Source: Actinomycetota bacterium
GTDB taxonomy: Bacteria > Actinomycetota > Humimicrobiia > Humimicrobiales > Humimicrobiaceae
Assembly: GCA_026392215.1 (NCBI GenBank)
Contig: JAPLCN010000183.1
Span: forward strand, 1 to 46,558
Length of the DNA: 46,558 nucleotides
Direction of reading: 5' to 3'
The translations under genes and the position numbers were made by a program. The notes under the pieces are model-generated. The model had not been told where the DNA came from, did not search any database, and was given only the letters and a program-made list of their open reading frames with translations. Below, piece by piece: positions 42,318-46,558 of the stretch. Numbering within the stretch: position 1 is the stretch's first letter; each line of letters opens with the position of its first letter.

Positions 42318-42920
42318 TTAATTATTTTTCTTGCTGCCCGGATAATAAAGTTCAATGCCCTTTTTGCACAATGGGCAGTTTTCAGGATCATATTTATCAA
42401 TATCAAATTTAACAAGGTAATAATAAGGAACATTAAAATCAATACCTGTGGACCTGTTTACCATGGAAACAACAGCTTCAACTACTGCGCCATTTGAATT
42501 GCAGATATCAATTATCTCTTTTACCGAACCGCCTGTGGTGATAACATCTTCTGCAACTATAAACCTTTCTCCTTTTTTTATTTCAAATCCTCTGCGGATC
42601 TCCATTTTTTCGGATTTTCTCTCTGCGAAAATCATCTTTTTGTTCAACTTGTAAGCAAGCAGATATCCAAATTGAATCCCTCCGATTGCCGGTGAAATTA
42701 CAGTATCAACGCTGCCCAGTATTTTCTCTCCTATTATTTCCGGAAGTTCACTTATCAGCTGATAAGTTAAATTTGGATATTGCAGAAGCCTTGCGCATTG
42801 CAGATAATACTGGCTGTGGTATCCTGAAGTTAATTTAAAATGACCTTCCAGTATAGCTTCTGTATCTTTAAACATTTTAAGGATATTAATTTTTGTTTTC
42901 TGCTCAACAATTTTTATCAT
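42318..42920 (-). CDS. pyrE: Orotate phosphoribosyltransferase
   Basis: 200-aa PyrE, making orotidine 5'-phosphate from orotate and PRPP. The PRPP motif is VAEDVITTGGS (122-132); LTSGYHSQYY near 30-39 and the C-terminal NCPLCKKGIELYYPG are typical of the subgroup with a short cysteine-containing tail. Overlaps pyrF by 17 nt. Confidence 0.95.
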   Translation of the reverse strand: MIKIVEQKTKINILKMFKDTEAILEGHFKLTSGYHSQYYLQCARLLQYPNLTYQLISELPEIIGEKILGSVDTVISPAIGGIQFGYLLAYKLNKKMIFAERKSEKMEIRRGFEIKKGERFIVAEDVITTGGSVKEIIDICNSNGAVVEAVVSMVNRSTGIDFNVPYYYLVKFDIDKYDPENCPLCKKGIELYYPGSKKNN

Positions 42921-43698
42921 TTAACAGCTCCCTTTCAATTTTTTCAAGATATAAATCAATAGTGCTTTTTATATCAGAGCTTGCAATTATTGAACGTCCT
43001 GCAATTATTAAATCTGCTCCATCCCTTATCGCCTTTTCGGGAGTATTTACTCTTTTCTGATCTCCAACGTTGTCTTTTCCAAGCCTGATTCCGGGAGTAG
43101 CAATTAAAAAATCCTGTCCAAAGTTATCTCTTAAAATTTTAACTTCGTTGGGAGAGCAAATTATTCCCTCAATTCCACTGTCTATTGCTATTTTTGCCAT
43201 TTTTAAAACAAGTTCAGGAAATTTAATATTAAAGCCGAATTTTTCCAGATCATTATCGTCAAGGCTTGTAAGAACAGTTACTCCAAAAAATAAGGGTTTG
43301 TTTTTATTTTTTTGCATGCATATTTCACCTAACGTGCTGTTTGCACTTTTTAGCATTGAAGCCCCGCCGAAAGTATGGATGGTGATCATTTCAACATCCA
43401 ATTTGCCGATTCCTCTTACTGCTCCTGCGATGGTATTAGGAATATCCATCAGTTTTGCATCCAGCAAAACCCTGTACCCTGATTTTTTTACTAAATTAAC
43501 AATTCCAAGTCCTTCATTGTAAATTAATTCAAGTCCGACCTTAATAGTAGAAATTTTATTATCAGCTTTTTTAAGAACTTCCAAAGCCTCAAATTTGTCA
43601 GGGACATCAAGACTTAAAATTAATCTGTCTTTTGTTTTTAAATTTTTCCTTATACCTGCCGCTTTAATGTTTTCATTTTTTTTATCTGCAGGATTCAA
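42904..43698 (-). CDS. pyrF: Orotidine 5'-phosphate decarboxylase
   Basis: 264-aa PyrF, producing UMP. The catalytic D-x-K-x-x-D is DAKLMDIPNT with D80, K82 and D85; ATPGIRLGKDNVGDQKR and DLIIAGRSII close the barrel. It begins with TTG; AAGG sequence overlapping the pyrD 3' end serves as ribosome site. The 25-residue lead before the first barrel strand is slightly long, so a later start is possible. Six nt after pyrD. Confidence 0.95.
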   Translation of the reverse strand: MNPADKKNENIKAAGIRKNLKTKDRLILSLDVPDKFEALEVLKKADNKISTIKVGLELIYNEGLGIVNLVKKSGYRVLLDAKLMDIPNTIAGAVRGIGKLDVEMITIHTFGGASMLKSANSTLGEICMQKNKNKPLFFGVTVLTSLDDNDLEKFGFNIKFPELVLKMAKIAIDSGIEGIICSPNEVKILRDNFGQDFLIATPGIRLGKDNVGDQKRVNTPEKAIRDGADLIIAGRSIIASSDIKSTIDLYLEKIERELLNDKNC

Positions 43699-43704
43699 TA
43701 CAAT

Positions 43705-44637
43705 CTACCTTACCTTTACTTTTCCGATGATATCCGTGATATTTAAAATATTTTTACTGCCCATATAGCTTGCAATGCCTTCAAGGATATTCTTCCCGGC
43801 ATTATAATCAACAAAATTTACCGTGCCAAGCCCAATCGCGCTTGCACCAGCCAGCATAAACTCTATTGCATCTTTCCAGTCAGATATTCCGCCCATTCCT
43901 ATTATTGGCAGAATTTTTTCCTTATATAAATTATATATTTTAGCAACAGCTACCGGTTTTATTGCCGGACCCGAAAGGCCTCCGATTATATTTCCAAGTT
44001 TTGGTTTAAAAGTGTTAATATCAATTGCCATCCCGATTATGGTATTGATAAGGGAAATGGCTTCAGCCCCTCCGTTTTTTGCCCTACTGGCAAGTTCAGC
44101 TAAATTATTGTTGTTGGGGCTTAACTTTACAATAACCGGAATATTTAATATTTTTCTGACTGCAGCAGTTACATTTTCAACTTCATCAGGTATTGAACCA
44201 AGAGTTATTCCCCCTTTTTCAACATTAGGGCAGGATAAATTAAGCTCAACAGCTAACAGATCGTCTTCAATCTTTCTTATTTTTGTTGCAAGATTTGTAA
44301 ATTCAGCAGCATCAGCACCTAAAATGCTTAAGATAATGGTAAATCCTGATCTTTTTACAACAGGCAGGTGCTCGTTAATAAAAAAATCAATGCCTTCATT
44401 TTCAAGTCCTATTGAATTGAGCAGCCCTGCCGGAGTTTCACATAATCTCGGAGGTTTATTTCCCTCGCGAGGTACAAGTGAAAAACTTTTTGTCGTTACA
44501 GCCCCAAGCATGCTGACATCATATAAGTCATTATATTCAATCCCGCTTGAAAAAGTTCCGGAGCACATAATAACAGGATTTTTAAGCTCAATAGTTCCTA
44601 ATTTGACTGAAAGTCCCTTGCCGGTATTGCTATTCAA
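43705..44637 (-). CDS. pyrD: Dihydroorotate dehydrogenase, catalytic subunit (class 1B)
   Basis: 310-aa PyrD that oxidises dihydroorotate with FMN. The catalytic base is the cysteine C136 in LNLSCPNVEKGG, defining class 1; the adjacent pyrK identifies the NAD-linked 1B form. Other motifs: NPVIMCSGTFSSG (20-32), GLLNSIGLEN, VKLSPN, GMGGISDWKDAIEFMLAGAS. Overlaps pyrK by 8 nt. Confidence 0.96.
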   Translation of the reverse strand: MNSNTGKGLSVKLGTIELKNPVIMCSGTFSSGIEYNDLYDVSMLGAVTTKSFSLVPREGNKPPRLCETPAGLLNSIGLENEGIDFFINEHLPVVKRSGFTIILSILGADAAEFTNLATKIRKIEDDLLAVELNLSCPNVEKGGITLGSIPDEVENVTAAVRKILNIPVIVKLSPNNNNLAELASRAKNGGAEAISLINTIIGMAIDINTFKPKLGNIIGGLSGPAIKPVAVAKIYNLYKEKILPIIGMGGISDWKDAIEFMLAGASAIGLGTVNFVDYNAGKNILEGIASYMGSKNILNITDIIGKVKVR

Positions 44638-45427
44638 ATATTGCCTCCATTAAATCAAATAATGGGCCATCTTTGCAGATAGTTTTATATATATAGCCGT
44701 CCTTGCCATTTTTAAACTTCATAACGCAGCCTTTACAGACACCAATTCCGCAAGCCATGATTTCTTCAAATAATGCTTTTGCTTTAATACTTTTTAAAGA
44801 AAAAATATTCTGCAGTACTTTATACATATTAATCGGGCCGCAGCAATATATGTCATATTTTTTAAAATCATCCGCCCTTTCAATTACTAAATCAGTGATC
44901 ATCCCTTTTTTTCCATGCGTGCCATTTTCAGAGTATATTTCATAACTTATTTTTAATCCCTGCAGCATTTTTTCAAATAAAAGAAAGTTATTGTCTTTAA
45001 ATCCTGCAGCAAAAAAAACATTTTTACCTGCAGCTGATAAAGTTTTTGCTAAAAAGAATAATGGAGCAACACCAATTCCGCCCCCAATTAGTAGAAAATT
45101 GTTATTTTCATTTTCCTGCAGTGTTATGCCATTGCCAAGAGGACCGATAAAATCCGCTATATCTCCTGAACTTAATTTTGACAGATACTTCGTTCCGGTT
45201 CCCTTTAATACATACAATATGGAAAAAACCTTAAAATCAGGTTCAATATCATGAATTGAAAATGGCCTGCGAAGCAAAGGGTCAATCGTGCTTTCGCTTG
45301 AACATTTTATGTTTACAAATTGCCCGGGTAAAGAATGCTTTATAATATAAGGTGAAAATATGGTCATTTTATAAAGGCCTTCTCCAATTTTTTTGTTTGA
45401 AATTATTTCACCTTTTATTAACTTCAT
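44630..45427 (-). CDS. pyrK: Dihydroorotate dehydrogenase electron transfer subunit
   Basis: 265-aa PyrK carrying FAD and one 2Fe-2S cluster and passing electrons from PyrD to NAD. FAD site LRRPFSIHD (52-60), nucleotide site IGGGIGVAPLFFLAK, and cluster cysteines C226, C231, C234 and C251 (ACGIGVCKGC ... IC). Its ATG follows the carB stop directly with no gap. Confidence 0.95.
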   Translation of the reverse strand: MKLIKGEIISNKKIGEGLYKMTIFSPYIIKHSLPGQFVNIKCSSESTIDPLLRRPFSIHDIEPDFKVFSILYVLKGTGTKYLSKLSSGDIADFIGPLGNGITLQENENNNFLLIGGGIGVAPLFFLAKTLSAAGKNVFFAAGFKDNNFLLFEKMLQGLKISYEIYSENGTHGKKGMITDLVIERADDFKKYDIYCCGPINMYKVLQNIFSLKSIKAKALFEEIMACGIGVCKGCVMKFKNGKDGYIYKTICKDGPLFDLMEAIFE

Positions 45428-46558
45428 TTAGTAGTCCTGTATAGCTTTAACATTTATATTAGAGCTTAACTTAAGTTCATATATGCCTTGAATTGCAGCG
45501 CTTGCACCTGAAATGGTTGTTATACACGGCACATTTAACATGGAAGCCGCTGTTCTCAAGTAGTAGCCGTCGCTTCTTGCTTCACTGCCTTCAGGCGTGT
45601 TTATAATCAGGCTGATTTCACCGTTTTTTATTAAATCTAAAACATTCGGTCTGCCTTCCCTTATTTTAAGAACCCTGTCGCATTTAATTCCGAGACTTTC
45701 AAAATACTCGCCGGTTCCTTTTGTAGTAATTATCTTAAACTGAAGTTCAGAAATTTTTTTTGCAAGATTTGCCATGCTGATTTTATCTCTATCCCTTACA
45801 CTTATGAAAACAGTGCCCGATGATGGAAATTTCTGGTTTACTGCAAGCTGTGATTTAGCAAAGGCAACTCCAAAATTTTTATCTATTCCCATTACTTCTC
45901 CTGTTGATTTCATTTCAGGTCCGAGTATTGTATCAGTTCCAGGAAATCTGTTAAACGGAAGAACTGCTTCTTTTATGCTGAAATAATCGAGATTATTTGA
46001 ATCAACTCTTTTAAAATCAATATTTTTTAATTTTTCTCCTGTCATTACCCTTGCTGCAATCTTAGCTAACGGAACCTTAATGGATTTGCTGACGAAAGGT
46101 ATTGTCCGGGAAGCTCTTGGATTTGCCTCAAGGACATATACTATAGAATTCTTGACAGCATACTGAATATTTATAAGTCCTACTACTTTAAGCGTTTTGG
46201 CTATATTAAATGTATATTTTTTTATTTTTTCAATAATCTCGCTGCTTAAAGCAAAAGGAGGAATTACGCATGCACTGTCCCCTGAATGAATACCCGCTTC
46301 TTCTATATGCTCCATTATTGCGCCGATAAATATTTCTTCCCCGTCAAATATTGCATCAACGTCTATTTCTGTTGCCTGCTCAAGAAATTTATCAATTAAA
46401 ACAGGAAATCCCGAAGAAACCTTAAATGCATTTTCTACATAGTTTACCAGGTTTTCTTCTTCATAAACTATAGCCATAGCTCTGCCTCCTAATACATATG
46501 AAGGTCTTACAAGCAAGGGATAGTCGATTCTTGAAGCTATTTTTTTTGCATCTTCAAC
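45428..46558 (-). CDS. carB: Carbamoyl-phosphate synthase large subunit, 3' part (5' end outside window)
   Basis: The last 376 codons of CarB, which makes carbamoyl phosphate for pyrimidine and arginine synthesis. Visible are part of the second ATP-grasp unit (LLVRPSYVLGGRAM, EHIEEAGIHSGDSACVIPP, VYVLEANPRASRTIPFVSK) and the C-terminal MGS-like allosteric domain (FISVRDRDK ... LIINTPEGSEARSDGYYLR). The frame is open to the window edge, so the coding sequence begins outside. First visible gene of the carB-pyrK-pyrD-pyrF-pyrE run. Confidence 0.97.
   Translation of the reverse strand, partial: VEDAKKIASRIDYPLLVRPSYVLGGRAMAIVYEEENLVNYVENAFKVSSGFPVLIDKFLEQATEIDVDAIFDGEEIFIGAIMEHIEEAGIHSGDSACVIPPFALSSEIIEKIKKYTFNIAKTLKVVGLINIQYAVKNSIVYVLEANPRASRTIPFVSKSIKVPLAKIAARVMTGEKLKNIDFKRVDSNNLDYFSIKEAVLPFNRFPGTDTILGPEMKSTGEVMGIDKNFGVAFAKSQLAVNQKFPSSGTVFISVRDRDKISMANLAKKISELQFKIITTKGTGEYFESLGIKCDRVLKIREGRPNVLDLIKNGEISLIINTPEGSEARSDGYYLRTAASMLNVPCITTISGASAAIQGIYELKLSSNINVKAIQDY

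Noticed and set aside
43823-44653. 276-codon open frame on the plus strand opposite pyrD
   Set aside because: It lies wholly antisense to a well-identified gene, has the Ser/Pro/Ile-rich look of complementary-strand translation, and has no recognisable motif.

Overview
The window reads as a piece of chromosome from an AT-rich anaerobic bacterium. Two lineage markers point to actinobacterial ancestry: an actinobacterial-type integration host factor (mihF) directly upstream of gmk-rpoZ-coaBC-metK-priA-def-fmt-rsmB, and a SepIVA-like coiled-coil protein close to coaD, rpmF and the rnc-smc-ftsY block. Anaerobic metabolism is suggested by an HdrABC-type electron-transfer cluster and a fused ADP-forming acyl-CoA synthetase. 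The exact phylum is inference. Nearly everything lies on the minus strand; only an M48 protease, a gene relic and rpmB are on the plus strand. TTG starts are common.

Layout, left to right. 1-4.8 kb: a transcription unit read leftwards (possible small membrane peptide, Rrf2/IscR-like regulator, hdrC, hdrB, and a large HdrA carrying an internal GltD/NfnL-like flavin module, cut by the window edge). 5.0-7.2 kb: a Ste24-like membrane protease, a truncated GH130 relic and a vapBC toxin-antitoxin pair. 7.2-9 kb: lipA and lipB. 9-17.8 kb: a housekeeping run (dprA, comM-like, yraN, rnhB, lepB, rplS, trmD, rimM, khpA, rpsP, ffh). 17.8-18.2 kb: a mobile-DNA scar between ffh and ftsY, made of a 119-bp nested palindrome and the 3' end of an IS200/IS605-type tnpB. 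18.2-28.9 kb: ftsY, an unusually short SMC without a recognisable hinge, rnc, acpP, plsX, a BioD/DRTGG protein with the acyl-CoA synthetase, rpmF, sepIVA-like, coaD and rsmD (start codon disrupted). 28.9-38.1 kb: fakA-like, a SGNH hydrolase, rpmB, a YfcE-like phosphoesterase, rsmB, fmt, def and priA. 38.2-38.45 kb: a fresh 139-bp tandem duplication at the metK 3' end. 38.4-46.6 kb: metK, coaBC, rpoZ, gmk, mihF, then pyrE, pyrF, pyrD, pyrK and the 3' part of carB.

Functional groups: de novo pyrimidine synthesis (carB, pyrK, pyrD, pyrF, pyrE); ribosome assembly, tRNA modification and initiator-tRNA/Met processing (rplS, trmD, rimM, khpA, rpsP, rpmF, rpmB, rsmD, rsmB, fmt, def); co-translational targeting and export (ffh, ftsY, lepB); fatty-acid and phospholipid entry (acpP, plsX, fakA-like); lipoate synthesis (lipA, lipB); CoA synthesis (coaBC, coaD); energy metabolism (acyl-CoA synthetase, HdrABC). 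I saw no tRNA, rRNA, SRP RNA, CRISPR array or intact transposase. The most notable points are the HdrA-GltD nested fusion under an IscR-like regulator, the hingeless SMC, the hairpin/tnpB scar, the rsmD start-codon lesion, the GH130 relic beside vapBC, and the metK-tail duplication.
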